DNA of 16,269 nt from Phoronis ovalis (taxonomy: Eukaryota > Phoronida > Phoronidae), in assembly GCA_028565635.1 (NCBI GenBank), contig JAOXYB010024224.1, positions 1 through 16,269 of the forward strand. The letters run 5' to 3'. Numbering within the stretch: position 1 is the stretch's first letter; each line of letters opens with the position of its first letter. The position numbers were made by a program, and so were the translations under genes. Positions 1 through 16,269 of this stretch are shown here, in pieces. Under the pieces are notes generated by a model. The model saw only the letters and a program-made list of their open reading frames with translations. It was not told the origin of the DNA and made no database searches.

Positions 1-446
1 TTGACACACATTTGCCACCAAAATCTTCGACCACAGCAGAAATCCCACACATGGGTGCCCTTTTGACCTATTTATGTATCAGAGTGCTCCAAAATATAGT
101 TCTCAAATATTTGCCAATTTCATGTCTCAAACATCTCTTAATTCTTATCCAATTTATTTCTCCTCCCACAGAAGGAGTCCAAGTAACAAAATAGCCACCA
201 ATATCCTGACAATTATCCGGGCAAGCAGGAGAAAAAATTAATCTGTTAAATGGCAGCTCATGATGACATTGACTACGGGCCCATAGGCTAGTAAATACTG
301 TTTTTGTCTCAGTTGTTATGAATTCTTGTGTCTTTCACAACTTGCTTGTGTGACTAGTTTTCTATGGAAACTTCATCAACTGTTTGAACTTATGACATTG
401 CTTCGTGTAATCGTGGTATTTATAAAGCACATTTTCTTTTTTCCAG
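1..446 (+). other. Intron sequence upstream of the first coding exon
   Basis: No USP24 exon recognisable. 1-60 is C/A-rich with loosely repeated CCAC words, unlike the AT-rich remainder; it may be repeat-derived, but I cannot name a family. An acceptor-like site near 170 leads into stops in two frames. A short ATG frame at 250 ends after 13 codons. Confidence 0.6.
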
Positions 447-15991
<15,545 letters not shown>

Positions 15992-16269
15992 GTAAATGAT
16001 TAAACTTAAAAATTTCAGGAGATTTCCTGCAGTAGACAATTTCAAACAGAAAATATATTAAGTTGATTTAAGCTTTTATTAGTGTCAGATTTAAGGGGGC
16101 AAGAACCGTAAATTTCTTAGTTATCTTTGTTACAATGTATCTTTAAAACTATATACTAAAAGTATTATAATGTATACATTTTCTTTTCAGTAAGTTTTTT
16201 TTCTTTCAATCCGACTACATTGTGGTCCAATTTGTTGCCATGGTAACGAAATTGCTGCCATTTACCGCA
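15992..16269 (+). other. Start of the intron after exon 30
   Basis: No coding exon recognised up to the window edge. An acceptor-like tttcttttcag ends near 16191, but TAA follows at once and nothing after it resembles the next USP24 segment. From about 16091 the base composition changes (GGGGGCAAGAACCG), which may mark an unnamed dispersed repeat. Confidence 0.55.
16234..16247. promoter_or_regulatory. RFX-type X-box motif
   Basis: GTTGCCATGGTAAC fits the X-box consensus GTNRCC-(0-3 N)-RGYAAC at every position, with a 2-bp spacer. RFX factors bind such sites in animals. It lies in an intron, and whether it acts is unknown. Confidence 0.35.

Noticed and set aside
250-292. ATG start of an upstream gene or of USP24
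   Set aside because: The frame ends after 13 codons, and exon 1 begins deep inside the USP24 protein, so the real start lies far upstream.
16180-16200. Acceptor tttcttttcag as the start of exon 31
   Set aside because: The following bases are TAA, and the expected next USP24 residues do not follow in any frame.

Overview
This is animal nuclear DNA. One gene runs left to right through almost the whole window: the middle and C-terminal part of a USP24-type ubiquitin-specific protease (peptidase family C19, USP9X/USP24 group). I placed 30 coding exons between 447 and 15991. They add up to 4710 nt, or 1570 codons. Every intron is GT-AG, every phase joins cleanly, and no frameshift is needed. Neither end of the gene is present: the first exon opens in phase 0 inside the protein, and after the last exon only intron is left. 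The introns are short (mostly 150-850 bp) and AT-rich. The protein is clearly diverged from, yet fully collinear with, human USP24 as I remember it. This suggests an invertebrate, possibly an arthropod, but the sequence does not fix the lineage.

Layout. 1-446 is intron or upstream sequence. 447-2019 codes for the end of the helical-repeat region and a ubiquitin-like domain. 2349-3380 codes for helical-repeat segments with a Ser-Pro-rich linker. 3944-4253 carries a Ser/Thr-rich low-complexity insertion. 4712-8519 codes for more helical-repeat scaffold. 8835-12196 is the USP catalytic domain. Its Cys (8901-8903), His (11237-11239) and Asn/Asp (11645-11650) are present, as are both CxxC pairs of the zinc ribbon. 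12711-15991 is the C-terminal helical region. It is incomplete, because the last part of the protein lies beyond the window.

The introns hold the less expected material: an array of about nine copies of a 16-bp core spaced 31-48 bp apart (5817-6106); a small inverted-repeat element flanked by TA (5290-5477); a 112-bp imperfect hairpin (12538-12649); a roughly 450-bp foldback element (about 14011-14462); a 61-nt cryptic exon whose inclusion would truncate the protein (13809-13869); an unexplained 68-codon open stretch just before exon 2 (686-889); and a consensus RFX X-box (16234-16247). I see no RNA gene, second protein gene, CRISPR array or prokaryotic feature. The unusual signals all concern intron content and possible splicing control of one conserved deubiquitinase gene, not a new multi-gene system.
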